Shown here piece by piece: positions 1 through 10,581 of a stretch of 64,000 bases of DNA; the stretch's first letter is position 1, and each line of letters begins with the position of its first letter. The notes below the pieces were generated by a model that was given only the letters and a program-made list of their open reading frames with translations, had not been told where the DNA came from and searched no databases. The stretch lies in contig JALMLS010000497.1 of NCBI GenBank assembly GCA_038496445.1, positions 21,525-85,524 of the forward strand, written 5' to 3'. The translations under genes and the position numbers were made by a program. This DNA comes from Trichosphaerium sp. ATCC 40318. Taxonomy: Eukaryota > Discosea > Flabellinia > Trichosidae.

Positions 1-369
1 TGGAATTTTTTGAGTCTTTACGACGGTTGGGGTTTGTGCTGGATATGGATACACAGATTGACGGAGTAGTTGAGCAATGAGTTGAGGACAAAGTTTGAGA
101 ATAGCCTCTAACAGCTTTCTACGGGTGCCTGTAGCTAATTAAACGCGTATTACAATGACGTATTTGCGTACTATGGTTAAAGCCAAAACCTACTAACATT
201 GTGTCATTAAGCTCCATGAGGGATATTCCATCTATTTGATTCTCTCTTGGCATGGAGTCAGGAAAAGGCGTACAATAATCGAAACAAACCTCAGCTTTTC
301 TACACATTGCCCCAAGCCTTCTTTGGATAACCAATCGCTCACTCTATCACACGTCCAATACCTGGCCAT
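1..369 (-). CDS. SAM-domain protein, 5' part (gene continues past left edge)
   Basis: The start codon is at 369 and the gene runs off position 1. Exon 1 begins MARYWTCDRVSDWLSKEGLG, a SAM-domain first helix. After an intron (GTTTGT...AG) the frame continues with ENQIDGISLMELND and FGFNH, the rest of a SAM fold, then after a second intron (GTACGC) with TRRKLLEAI. SAM domains mediate protein oligomerisation or partner binding. The gene is a clear paralog of the one starting at 60868: same SAM sequence pattern, same intron position and phase after the Leu-Arg pair, and a related downstream Pro-rich linker. By that comparison the missing part probably carries an F-box and LRRs, which is inference. 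The left edge truncates it. Confidence 0.75.
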
Positions 370-1089
370 CTCGTAGGATCTATTTGAAGTATTTGTTGCT
401 ATGGTCAATTTTTTTAGGAGCGAATTGTTAAGCAGTGCCACTCGTTGTAGACACGTGCGTGGAATGTTCACTAGTTGTTATTGTTTGAAGCTCATAAAAA
501 AATAACAAGCGTAGTTGGCAGAGTTTTTGCTATGCTTTGGCAACGTTGATACTGATGTTGCATGATATAGCAGGAACGTTTTTGTTCGATGTAAATACCC
601 TAAGGGCTGCTGAGCGCTCTAGTTACGACAAATGGCATAAAAGTTATTTTGACAAAACGTTACTATTGTCCAAGATTACCACTTTTTTTAGTATTCAAAA
701 TTAAACATCACAAATCAAACAAAACACTGGCGAAGGCATACATAAACATTGAAGATTTCAACCTTGTTGGAACACCTTTCAAAGGAACATTTGAAGTAAA
801 TCTACATTCACATAGAGGAACTCAAGATCCAAATATTCGAATAGTATTAGGGCATGAGCCAGCATGTGGGCTGCTTTTTGCAAGCACTCCTAAAAAAATG
901 AAGGCAAAACAAATTAAATCACGTGGTTGTAAACCCCAGTCAACACGGAGTCGAAGTCCTTGTTACAACAATCTAATATTCTCACGTGGCGTGTACATGT
1001 AAAATAAAGAACAATATTCATGAATTAAATCTGTCACTTTTTTCTTCTGACTTTATAATCAGCGAACAGTCTTCTTCTCACAAAAACAT
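370..1089. other. intergenic, no supported gene
   Basis: Upstream region of the left-edge gene. A 117-codon open frame lies at 649-1002 on the + strand without an ATG in a convincing position. Its sequence is not obviously random, but I recognise no domain and could not connect it to exons on either side. Confidence 0.3.
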
Positions 1090-1183
1090 CTATTCAGCAT
1101 TTTGTTGCTTGATGCTAGGTTTTGGACCATGTATAGAACACAAACATTTAAAAGCATGTGTTACAACACCATTTAGAGCATGT
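1090..1183 (+). repeat. direct repeat, left copy
   Basis: About 90 bp starting TATTCAGCATTTTGTTGC and passing through ACAAACATTTAAAAGCATG, repeated with small gaps at about 2163-2250 in the same orientation. It directly abuts the left end of the TIR element at 1184. Confidence 0.7.
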
Positions 1184-1967
1184 ATTGTCCGTATCATTCA
1201 AGTTTGCTAATCTTTGCAACTTTTTGCTGTTTGTGACTTTTGATTTTCGAGTTTAGTCAGATCTGACAGATCTTGCAACTTCTGTTAGTTCTTACAGAAC
1301 TGACAATTTTGCTAGAACTAGCAGACCCAACGTTTGAAATGTGATTCACGTTATTGAAGGCTTGCTAGGCAGAAAAATCATGAATTTGCACTGGCCACGT
1401 GTTTTTAAAAACCCACCCAACATTTATTTTATTTTACATTTTTAGTTAAACGGTTACATGGCGCCCGTACCACAATATCGCCTCCAGAGATAATTTGAGC
1501 GCTTTTGATACGCCTCTTGAGTGTCGCCTCTTGACAGTTTTTTCCCGTCTTGACGCTATGATTGTGTCAGCACTAGCGCGTGGCGGCGTAGTACGTTAGG
1601 CAACAAATAACGAGTAATTTGTACCTTTTGGTATTGTTCGGCTCCTTTGGGCGCTTCTTTGGTGAGTGTAGCGTTTACAAGCGCACTTACACAAAATACT
1701 GCGATAGTCTTGTTAGATGATGTGACTTTGACATTGTATTTTTTTCTTGCCTTAAGGTACATAAGCACGGCAAGCAAGGTACATAGACTGGAGTTGTGGA
1801 ATGTGATGCATTCACATTGCACTGAACCTTCAAGTTTTTAACAGATCTGACAGAACTTACAAGAACTAGCAAAAGTGACAAGATCTGACAGATCTGTTAG
1901 TTCTTGCAAGATCTTACACTTTGATACTTCTGCCAAACCTGTCGCAAACTTGAATGATACGGACAAT
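1184..1967. mobile_element. non-autonomous DNA transposon-like element with TIRs
   Basis: The ends are inverted copies of ATTGTCCGTATCATTCAAG plus TTTGC (24 bp at 1184-1207 and 1944-1967). Both sides carry ATGT next to the end (1180-1183 and 1968-1971), a possible 4-bp target-site duplication. Just inside each end are subterminal repeats rich in AGATCTGACAGATCT and GTTAGTTCTT in opposite orientation (about 1256-1320 and 1841-1915). No transposase-like reading frame is visible inside, so it would be non-autonomous. A diverged copy of the end lies at about 5699-5750. The superfamily is not determined. Confidence 0.6.
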
Positions 1968-2162
1968 ATGTCCCTCCATCTGTAACCTGGACCACAACAC
2001 AACCATCAACTTTACAAATAGAACCGACTTGAAATGACCTGCCGCGATTAAGGTCAACAACACTTCTTGTACTTTGTATGTATAGAGGTGGTCATAGCCG
2101 TTTAGCCGTTTAAGTTGTTGGGACGGGCTCTCACCTGCAAGAAAAATTAGGTAAAACTCAAA

Positions 2163-2250
2163 CTATTCAGCATTTTGTTGCTTGATGCTAGGTTTTGGAT
2201 GTATCGAACACAAACATTTAAAAGCATGTGGTACAACCATTTAGAGCATG
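2163..2250 (+). repeat. direct repeat, right copy
   Basis: Second copy of the 1090-1183 repeat, slightly shorter (GGATGTATCGAACACAAAC in place of GGACCATGTATAGAACAC). The pair brackets the TIR element and about 195 bp beyond its right end. Confidence 0.65.
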
Positions 2251-2647
2251 TAGAACTTAGGAAAAGCATGTGGTACCACCAACAAAATCTCACATTTTAA
2301 ACATTTTTCAGATTTTGTTGCTACTTTCTGGCTCGCTGTTGGATAACAGGCTATAAATTTTTGTACTACTGCCTCAGTTTGTACATTCAAGCCGCATTTT
2401 TACCCTAGTTAATCACCGTAGCGTGTCTTGCATCTTGTTATAAAAGATAACTTAACCAAATTTTGAAAAGTGTTCACATAACGGTTTACGTCATGTCATG
2501 ACATTTGTAAACCGTTCTTGTAGCTTAATTGTTAAATATGTGATTATTGGTATTACCTTGACTACCCATGACTATAGATATATGCGCAGGGTACATAAAC
2601 AATTGGCTCTTTTGTCTACAACATACTTATTTAATTCAAAAAAACAG
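2251..2647. promoter_or_regulatory. upstream region of the MORN-variant gene
   Basis: No gene is seen. The long reading frame of the next gene is open from 2498, but the N-terminal extension before ATG 2648 has no domain character, so I treat this as 5' flank. No core promoter element could be assigned. Confidence 0.3.
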
Positions 2648-3607
2648 ATGAGCGAAGAATCGGCCAAAGAAACTGTATTACAGCTTCCACCTGAATTACA
2701 ATATTATATTATAGACTTTGATATCAGTTTATACATAAAATGGCCACTTTTAGCGAAACAGGCAGCGACAACAACTCGATTTGACTTTGACTTAAACAAA
2801 CATGGCAAATGGCTTAAATTAAAAAAAAAGAGGAACAGGATTTTAGAACAGAGGTGTTGGCTACATGGTAAACAGCATGGCGAGTATAAAAAGTGGAAGA
2901 AAGGTGTTCTCCGTACACTGGTGCACTATAAAAACGGCAAAAAGGAGGGAAAAGCAAAGGTATGGAGCGGCGAAGGCAAGTTGAGATCAGAATGTTTTTA
3001 TGTCAATGATAAGAAGGATGGTGTTCAAAGAAAATTGCACCACAATGGTCAAATAGAAACAATATGTGTTTATGTGAATGGTAGAATAGAAGGAGAATAT
3101 AAACAGTGGTACAGCGATGGTAAATTGAAAGAGGAAAGTTACTTTGTCAATGGAAGACTACATGGAAAAGTTACAACAAGGGCATATACTGGCATTGAAG
3201 CACGTGGTTTTTATGTCAATGGCAAGCTTGAGGGTGAGTATTTCACTTATAAACACGGGTCATTATTTGAACAGTACCATTACACAAACGGTAAAAAGCA
3301 AGGTGAGTATAAGGCATGGCACAGCAATGGGAAAATAGCTGCTTGTCATTTCTTCAAAAATGATGTGATTGAAGGAGAATGTAGGGTGTGGTTTCCTTCA
3401 GGCCAACTGCATCATGAGTACAAGTGCGTTAATGGTGATGTACATGGCGATTTTATGGAATACCATACAAATGGACAATTAATGAGGAGGACATCCTACT
3501 TTGAGAATGTGAGGGATGGCGAACAAAAGCTATGGAATGAACAAGGAAAACTTATGGCAAGAACTATGTATGTTTATGGAGAAATGACTAAACAAACACG
3601 TTACTAA
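2648..3607 (+). CDS. F-box-like N-terminus with MORN-variant (YwqK-type) repeats
   Basis: Single-exon frame of 319 residues from ATG 2648, chosen because the domain begins directly after it. The N-terminus LQLPPELQYYIIDFD followed by KWPLLAKQ looks like a diverged F-box. From about residue 55 to the end there are roughly ten repeats of 22-24 residues with the core G-x-x-x-G-E-(Y/F)-x-x-W-(Y/H)-x-(N/D)-G-(K/Q)-(L/I), for example GEYKQWYSDGKL and GEYKAWHSNGKI. This matches the MORN-variant repeat known from bacterial YwqK-like proteins and many protist proteins. The repeats form a beta-meander and their binding partner cannot be predicted. A paralog sits at 27434-28177. An adaptor role in ubiquitin ligation is inference. 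Confidence 0.75.
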   Translation: MSEESAKETVLQLPPELQYYIIDFDISLYIKWPLLAKQAATTTRFDFDLNKHGKWLKLKKKRNRILEQRCWLHGKQHGEYKKWKKGVLRTLVHYKNGKKEGKAKVWSGEGKLRSECFYVNDKKDGVQRKLHHNGQIETICVYVNGRIEGEYKQWYSDGKLKEESYFVNGRLHGKVTTRAYTGIEARGFYVNGKLEGEYFTYKHGSLFEQYHYTNGKKQGEYKAWHSNGKIAACHFFKNDVIEGECRVWFPSGQLHHEYKCVNGDVHGDFMEYHTNGQLMRRTSYFENVRDGEQKLWNEQGKLMARTMYVYGEMTKQTRY

Positions 3608-3906
3608 TGATGATATTATTGCATATCTATGATTTGTTCATTTCTTTACTGTACAAACCACTGCAGGCTAAAATAAAGGAAGCTGTTACATACATGCATT
3701 TCAGGTTAATTGTTAAAAGTGTTGCAAAATCTTGTACTTGCGTTCATTGAAGTTAGCTGAGTTAAGTTAGGCATCAGTTTGACGTAGCTGGGTCTATACC
3801 GTTCAAGTGTTGACTATAGGCCACAATAACAACAAATTTGGGTGTTTCAACAATGACGTTAATTATTTCATTCATGCAAGTTATGGAGAACAGCGAGATG
3901 ATTTAT

Positions 3907-5422
3907 TTATATTGGTATTTTTATTTTACTTACTTTCTCCTGGTGTGAAAAGTACAACATGTCCTCATGGTAAGCAATACTAGTAATATCCTCTGTTTTA
4001 TTATGATTCATTCTAATATGAACAATATCGCCTGTGTCAACAAACAATCTGAGTATTGAACCTCCCCAACAAAAAAGTAAGCTGCCTAAAAAAGTATCTT
4101 TAGCTTTTTTCTGACAAAAACAGGAACACCAGTGCTGAAAAATGGTAATTTTGACTATTCATAAAGACAGTAAAAAAGTCCCACATGGTTATATTCTACC
4201 AGAGACGCTGAGTACTACGCAAGCGTAACTGTACAAAAAACAACAAAAGTATGTTTGGTTTTTTTTTTTTTCAAAAAGAGTGGTCTTGTGACTGGCATGT
4301 TGTCTGCACAGTACTTGTATCAACAACGTACCGTTTTTATAAAATATATAACCCCATTTATAAATACATTTTCTTTTAAACAAAAGTGTTTCAACCTTTG
4401 TTTCGAGATTCAAACAATATATCAACAATGTTTGCCATTGATTTGCTCTGTAGTACAAATTGCCCTTCCCGTCAAATGCCAGGCCGACAGGGCGTTTAGC
4501 TTGTATGATTTCTTTGATATCTTCATCATAAAGACGTCCACCATTATTTGAAAATGTTGGATTCCTTACCACACAAAAACGGTTCTCCTTTCTCAAGGAG
4601 TAGCAAATGTCACCTGACGGCATAATAGAAATACCTCGTGCCCAATTATGTGAATAAATAAGTACTTTTAGTGTATTCGTGTTCGCTTCCAAGTATAATA
4701 TACGCTACATAATCTATTAAAACAAGAACTTGTATATGTACATCGGTGTGTACTCTGTTGACTAAATAAGGAAAAAGTGAAGTAAACTTACACATGTACC
4801 AGAATTACAAAAGAAAATGTTGTTGTTCTTGTCCACTACAACATCTTGTGGGAATTGAAGTTTATCCCTTGTAGATTCAAACGTTGTTGTTTTGTTTGTT
4901 TTTATATCGATCTTGTGTATTAAATGGAGCTTATTGTCAATCACGATCAACTAGTATAATGTTGTAAGAAAAAACTGAGATACAAAGTTGCTGTCTCAAC
5001 TAAATTTTGGCTGACACGTGGGAAAATACTGATAACGTACATTACCATCATTATCGAAGGCAAGTCCCCTTATGTTACCACAAATCGCTGATAACTCTTC
5101 ACCTAAACACCAACTGTCAAATCAAACAGATAGAACTTTTCTCGTACCACCTACACCATGTATCACTGAGTGCGTTGTAGCTATAGTCTTAAAAAGTTGT
5201 GTAAATGAAGTAGTATGTCAAATGACTCTATATTGCGTTGTTTTAGAGTGGTACCTTGTACAATAACGAGCCTTTACAGACATTACACAGAAATTTGCTC
5301 GTAAGCATTGTATTCAATAATGCAGTAGGTGTAGAAGCGAAATCTACGATACAAAGCGCTATTTCAGGTGGAAGTATGGAGAAACCCTCATTTGCGTTTG
5401 TTTCACGTTTCTCTGGTTCCAT
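3907..5422 (-). CDS. F-box-like protein with NHL/beta-propeller repeats
   Basis: ATG at 5422 starts an exon with SILPPEIALCIVDFA, an F-box-like motif. Later exons read NIRGLAFDNDGN (about 5096-5041), DKLQFPQDVVVDKNNNIFF (about 4950-4786), RPVGLAFDGKGNLYY (about 4700-4300) and ITSIAYHEDMLYF (about 4080-3907). The recurring (G/V)-(L/V)-x-(F/V)-D-x-(D/K)-G-N-(L/I) pattern is typical of NHL/SMP-30 blades, so the C-terminal part is probably a beta-propeller. Donors are GTACGT and GTAAGT. F-box proteins recruit substrates to SCF ubiquitin ligases, and the propeller would be the substrate-binding part (inference). The stop at 3907 and the last splice junctions are less certain than the 5' half. Confidence 0.7.
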
Positions 5423-6641
5423 TAATACAGTCGCGTACTGTCCAGTGTGCTATGCTTCGCCGGAGCAAGATTGTAGGGTTCAGAAGGTCAAAGCCAGCAA
5501 AATAAACTGAGTGAATCTCGCACCCCAATTTTTACAGTTGCTGTGAGAAAAAGCCACGTGGTATTGTTACTATTCTCTGATTACAATTAATCATGAGATT
5601 AATGGTGTCTCGCTAATGAACATTAAAATGTATTCTCTGAATTATGTAACATGTAAACAGCTATTATCCTAAAACTAAGGCCACATCTCTCTTACACGTA
5701 TTGTCGGTATCGTTCAAGATTGAGAAACTTTGCAGCTTTTTGTCGTTTGTGTTCCTAAAGAAATAGACGGTTTTTTTTCACATTATTAGTCCTGGTATAC
5801 CCAAAATTCTCGTTCGTGTTTTTTCACATGCAATTGACGTGTTTGGAAGGACCTTTCCTGATTTCATAGCATAAAGTGTACCTTTCGTCGTGCTCAGTAC
5901 ATAGGCACGTATTTATGCAATGTGTTACCACTGAATGTTGGAGGATTGGGCTGATTTTTTCTTTTCGTGTAACTGTTTTCAACACATGATTAAGTATAAC
6001 ATGTTACCACGCTATGAATGTATCGCCGCATACAACATGCAATAAATAGTACGAACAGTTATCTAAAGTTTTTACAAAACCGAGTGAGCAGGGACAGTGC
6101 ATATTGGTTTGTCAATAAGGATTGAGTGCCAAACTTTACTGATATTATGTAAATCACGATAAAAAATATGTACAGTATAGCGAGGTTACAATACAGACTT
6201 GTACAAACTTCTCGTATTGCTCTTGGCAGTAAACTGTAAGTGCAACATTGGATAGTCCAATACAATATTATACGACAGACAACTATATGGTAACAAATAC
6301 AGGCTACAGAATTGCAAAGATACAAAAAAAATAAAAAAATAAACAATGTGAAAACTAACATGGACACTACTCGTATAATAAGCGACCAAACTTACTGTGT
6401 AGATGCAATGTGTGTAGTGCTTACGCCATGGCGAAAAATTCTTAATCATGGTTGAGTAAGTTAAATTTGCTGTAGGTGCTATCACTTTAATTCGTTTTCA
6501 AATAATTTTTTTATTTTTTCTTTTTACTGAGCAATAGAATGAGTACAATTACCTACATAAAAGATCAATAACTTCAAGTGCTCAAAGAACTGTTATGGTT
6601 TTTGTTCACAAACACGATTAAAAAATAAGTTTGGTGCCTGG
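5423..6641. other. intergenic; no supported gene
   Basis: About 1.2 kb between two genes on the - strand. At 5699-5750 it contains a diverged copy of the TIR sequence of the 1184-1967 element (ATTGTCGGTATCGTTCAAG...). Hydrophobic open frames on the - strand at 6059-6485 show no domain. Confidence 0.4.
5699..5750 (+). repeat. solo end of the TIR element family
   Basis: ATTGTCGGTATCGTTCAAG followed by GAGAAACTTTGCAGCTTTTTG resembles the left end and subterminal sequence at 1184-1235. No partner end was seen nearby, so this is a fragment or relic. Confidence 0.5.
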
Positions 6642-8028
6642 CTAGTGTTTATCAACGAAGTGTTGAGGTTGTAGCTCAGACTCATTTAGATGCAAAATAA
6701 TAATAAACAGAATGAAACGTACAATTTTTTCTTTGAGAATAAATAAAAGTGCTGACGTTAGTACTGACTGTATGGCCTTCGCAGAGAACCCTTTATATAA
6801 ACCTAAGATGCCTTCCCCTTCCATTATTGTCTGTAAATGCAATATCAGTAAAAAAGCACGTGAAAAGTAAACTCTTTAGCATGCAAACTTAGAAAAAACT
6901 TACCTCAAAAGATTGCATCATTGATTGGTATTTAGAATCTTCTTGCTCTTCTCTTTTACGCACCTAAACGCAATGTATTTTAGATCACAAATTCAGAAAA
7001 AGGGAATCCAGTAGTCAGTAACTAGGTAATAGCAACGCTAGAAACTAGTCTTCGTGCAAACAAAATTTGTTGGAGATGAGTACCTGGAGTCTTGTCTTTA
7101 CTACAATGTATGGATAAGTCGCTATCGTAGCGGCTAATTTAGACAATGCACCAAGAACAAATAGCTCTACTCCCGTAATATTCTTAGTACCCTTCCAAGC
7201 TAACAATCTCAATTTTGCTCTTTCAAAAACGGAATACTGAATAACAGGATTCAAAACTAAAACAAGAGCAGGCATTATTCCCTTCCATAGAGCAAAGATT
7301 CCTTCTTGTTGAATCAATGACGACAGTGTAGCAAACGTTGATGTTTTTTCCTTTGATTGCTGCTGTCTCACTGTGATTATCCATATTGGATTAGTAAGCA
7401 AGGCAGTCATACACCCTATCAGAAAAAGATTAGTGGGGTTTTTTTTCGCCTGAACTTAAAAATCATGTGCTGATCACGTGGTATCAACCAACGCTTACAA
7501 ACATTTACGAGTGTTAATTCTATAATGTAGTATTTAATTGAAGGTAAAAAAGCGTACCAGCGAGTGAAGACACAATAATGTTTTCAGTGACATGCAAAGC
7601 TCTCCCGCTTGCTTGTTTTGCTGCCATTTTATTAAAAAGCTCATAAAAGTAGTAATACGCCGCTTGAGTTGCTGCGTTACCAACCATTGCCGAATACCAC
7701 CCTCTACAAAGGTGTAAAAGGAGAAATAAGCTTGTTTTTCCGAAACTTACTTGTATAGCGCCTGACCGCCTTCGGATGATATTATCTTATTAATCTGTTG
7801 CGTCATGGTCATTGTAATCTCCTCTTCGTTAGCCTACAATTTGGTAACATTTAGAATGCCAGTACGCTTTCAAACCTGGCGTCTTGTAGTCTAAAATACA
7901 GTTTAGGAGCGTAATATATGATTATTGAAGCGTACAAGTACGGATAATGGAAAAGTAGCTGTTAGACTTAGACATCCACCTAAAGCGCCTGCTAGTGCGT
8001 GGAGAAGCGCTGTGCCTTCACTTGCCAT
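6642..8028 (-). CDS. mitochondrial carrier family protein, peroxisomal adenine-nucleotide type
   Basis: ATG at 8028 gives MASEGTALLHALAGALGG. The three carrier signatures are visible. Repeat 1 is FPLSTTRRQ, assembled across two introns. Repeat 2 is NPIWIITVRQQ near 7390. Repeat 3 is YPYIVVKTRLQ near 7090, followed by TIMEGEGILGLYKGFSAK. The combination of NPIW and TYPYIVVKTRLQ is characteristic of the SLC25A17/PMP34 and yeast Ant1 group, which exchanges ATP for AMP or imports NAD/CoA across the peroxisomal membrane. Only the first signature lacks the acidic residue (PLS for PLD). At least five introns, donors GTACTT, GTACGC and GTACTC. The start is only 66 bp from the divergent gene at 8095, so the two probably share a promoter. 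Confidence 0.85.
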
Positions 8029-8094
8029 TGTTGTAGTAAGGTTGTTTTGACTTTACCAAGACTTGTTCTCGCTCTTTTTTGTTAGCTGTTAGCA
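8029..8094. promoter_or_regulatory. 66-bp bidirectional intergenic region
   Basis: The start codons at 8028 (-) and 8095 (+) are 66 bp apart, so regulatory elements for the carrier and GalT-like genes must overlap here or lie inside the coding regions. A CTCGCTCTTTTTT pyrimidine run is the only visible feature. Confidence 0.5.
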
Positions 8095-9593
8095 ATGATT
8101 CTACCGCGTGTATTTAAACGCTACTATGTAGCGGAGCGCAAGGTTACATTAGATTTCAAATTAGACAATATTGGCGGTGTTGAAGTTCGGAGAGATCCTT
8201 TACTCCATCACATCACAAGGAACGTATATTAAATGCGTATGAACGCCAACAAAGCTTAGAATAAACCCAGAGCGTGCCTCTAGACCAAAACAAACAGCGA
8301 GTACATCAGCAGCCTTAAATAAGCTCATAGAAGAAGCTGGCGATGGCCCTTTCGCGTTAAAAAATGTTTCAGCAGTGCGTTAATGTCAAATGCTTCAAAA
8401 CGTCATCTCTAAAGCTAAAAGTAGCTGAAAGAGAAGCTCACACCAAGAATATGCAAGTTATTAAATATTTCAAAGTCTGTTGGTGTGTTTGAGAGAAATG
8501 AGTGTCGTTTCTTTCCAAACAAGTTTCCTTTTGGAAGCAATCACGTTGTTGGTACATCAAAAAAATACTTTAATGTTGGCTTAATAACAAGTTTTTTTTT
8601 TTAACTTCCAGGTGTCATATCTAATGCACCTTACGTCGAAATGCAGGATTTCAAACGTGAGCAACTAGCTGATATGTTATGGTGTGCAAAGAAGCTAACA
8701 AAAGCGTTTAATGAGGCGGATTGTAAGACCATCACAAGATATCTTTTTTTTTTTATTTATTTTTATTACAGCCAAGGATATATTTCCTACATTGATCTGG
8801 AACTACCTTCCGCCAAGTGGAGGATCGATTGTGCATCCCCATGTGCAACTACTTGTAGAGTCAAGAGCAATTAATATAGTAGAACAAACGATAACAAGAG
8901 CACGTGCTTACAAAGAGACGGAAGGAGCAGAATATTTTAAGAATTTAATTCGATTAGAAACTACTTTAAAGGACAGGTTAGCATTGCCTTGTTGTTAATC
9001 AACTCCTTGTATAGTGTATTAATGCATTTATGTAGGTACATTGGTAGCTACGGTTCAACTGTCGTATTAGCACCATTCGCACCACGAGCTTACAACGAAG
9101 TCCATATTTTTATTCCTGGATGTTCAACAATAAGTGACCTAACAGATAGACAAATCGGTGACTTGTCGATTGCAATTACAAGGGTTCTATTCGGATACAA
9201 ACAACTAGGTATGCCACAACTACTATTACATGAAGCGCATTTATCCTTACATTTTCCTAAGGCTTGGGCTCGTTTAACATGGCTTCAGTATCAGGTAAAA
9301 CACTTTAGCGGACAAGTTTTGACCTTTGTTTGTAGGTCCTGTTAATGGCTCTGAGGACTTCACATTACATTTTAAATTATTTTCACGCCCACATCCTAAT
9401 GGTATTTATACAAATGATACTGGTGCTTTTGAAAGACTATATGATGAATTTGTACGATTTGATGAAACTCTTTTTGTTTAAATTGTTTAGTCGCATTTTA
9501 CTCAATTGTACTTACACGAAAAATCTTTTTTAGGTTGTTGATATGTTCCCTGAACTATTGGCTGAAGAGCTAAGTAAAAGATTCGATAAATAA
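8095..9593 (+). CDS. galactose-1-phosphate uridylyltransferase-like (HIT superfamily) protein
   Basis: ATG 8095 opens with MILPRVFKRYYVAERK. After a 31-bp intron the frame continues NLRINPERASRPKQ, resembling the GalT N-terminal 'SPHRAKRP' element. The exon at about 8774-8980 carries NYLPPSGGSIVHPHVQ, the GalT-type active-site signature with the nucleotidyl-accepting histidine in H-P-H-x-Q. Later exons contain VVLAPFAPRAYNEVHIF and TFHLHFKLF-type strands (FTLHFKLFSRPHPNGIYTND), again typical of the GalT half-fold. GalT moves UMP between glucose-1-P and galactose-1-P; this sequence is divergent, so the substrate could be another sugar or nucleotide. Introns start GTAAGA, GTTAGC, GTAAAA and GTACGA. 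The splice structure between about 8390 and 8610 is uncertain. Confidence 0.75.
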
Positions 9594-9913
9594 AACAGAA
9601 GATTTTGTTTCTTGAAACAATCACAGTTTGGCCTTGTTTGGCCTTTGTTGAAAACATGCGCGCGTAGAAAATGTTGGTATACGTCTATATGACGAGTAGA
9701 ACGCCTGGGTTGAAGGCGTACAAACTGACTGCGTCATGATAAAACGAAGGAAAAAAATAAAACCGCCAAGTGTCATTTTTTTTGATTCTCTAAGAAAAGC
9801 GCGTGGTGATTCTAAAACAAGTTGTTTTATTGTTAGAACCTCGTTTTAGCAACGATGGGGTGGTGAGTGATAAAATAAAGGTATTTGTGGCGTTTGAAAA
9901 GATTGTTTACCGC
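9594..9913. other. convergent intergenic region
   Basis: 320 bp between the 3' ends of two convergent genes. It holds T-rich stretches but no gene or strong repeat. Confidence 0.5.
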
Positions 9914-10284
9914 TCAAATGTATTCGTCTTCAAAATCTTCGTCTTCCCACCTTTGAGTTGCTATACAAACGCGTAAGAGGGGTTTTTTAGAGTAAATTGG
10001 TAGGGAGGCGTACATTTCTTTTCCTGTGGAGTATTTTCAGCTTTGGCTTTTATAGCTTTCTTTTTACGCCTTGGTTTACCGTTCCACCACCTATCAAGCT
10101 TTTTGTATATTTTAGGTGACAAGTAAATGGTGGAACCAAGCACTGCGCCCCAGTACGTTACTATAAACCACCTAACGAACTAAGTGGACGCAAGTTTAAC
10201 CACTATGTACTCATAAGGCGTTTTTGGCTTGTAACGAGCCCAACTGACTAAACGAGTACTGATCTTGTAATACCAGTTGCTCAT
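9914..10284 (-). CDS. small membrane protein, three exons
   Basis: ATG at 10284 gives MSNWYYKISTRLVSWARYK. Removing an intron beginning GTACAT joins PYE to WFIVTYWGAVLGSTIYLSP, which looks like a single transmembrane segment, followed by IYKKLDRWWNGKPRRKKKAI. A second intron (GTACGC) leads to the acidic end TQRWEDEDFEDEYI and the stop at 9914. The product is about 92 residues: short amphipathic N-terminus, one membrane segment, a very basic stretch and an acidic tail. The shape resembles small mitochondrial inner-membrane subunits or assembly factors, but I do not recognise the family. Both introns keep the frame, which supports the model. Confidence 0.6.
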
Positions 10285-10285
10285 T

Positions 10286-10564
10286 ATGCATAATAAGCTC
10301 AGAAGTATCTTGACCCGGAGAAATAGCAGCTATTTATTCCAAGCCATTCTAAACAGCTTATTACGCTCACAAAATGAGCATTCTATCAATAGTGACAACG
10401 TTAGGGCTGGTAATGTTTGCTGGTTGGACTTTAACGAATACGTACCGTTACGCCACTGGCGACTACTTTACCATAAATGGGCTACCCGAGGTACCATAAA
10501 AACTGTATTTTTCACACGAAAAAGCGTGCACAGGTTTTTTACCGTTCGTAATCGATTAATATAG
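10286..10564 (+). CDS. small basic ORF, uncertain
   Basis: A 92-codon frame from ATG 10286 begins MHNKLRSILTRRNSSYLFQ, which resembles a mitochondrial presequence in composition. It starts immediately beside the start of the - strand gene (10284) and ends 17 bp before the DUF2306 start. No domain is recognised. In a genome with this AT content a frame this long can occur by chance, so it may simply be the shared promoter region. Confidence 0.25.
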   Translation: MHNKLRSILTRRNSSYLFQAILNSLLRSQNEHSINSDNVRAGNVCWLDFNEYVPLRHWRLLYHKWATRGTIKTVFFTRKSVHRFFTVRNRLI

Positions 10565-10581
10565 CTAAAACTCTTCCTAGA

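Noticed and set aside
649-1002. 117-codon + strand frame, partly C2-like in appearance
   Set aside because: No ATG start, no continuing exon found, and the domain resemblance is too weak to name.
6059-6485. Hydrophobic - strand frames that could be a membrane protein
   Set aside because: No conserved motif; hydrophobicity is explained by T-rich sequence, and exons do not join convincingly.
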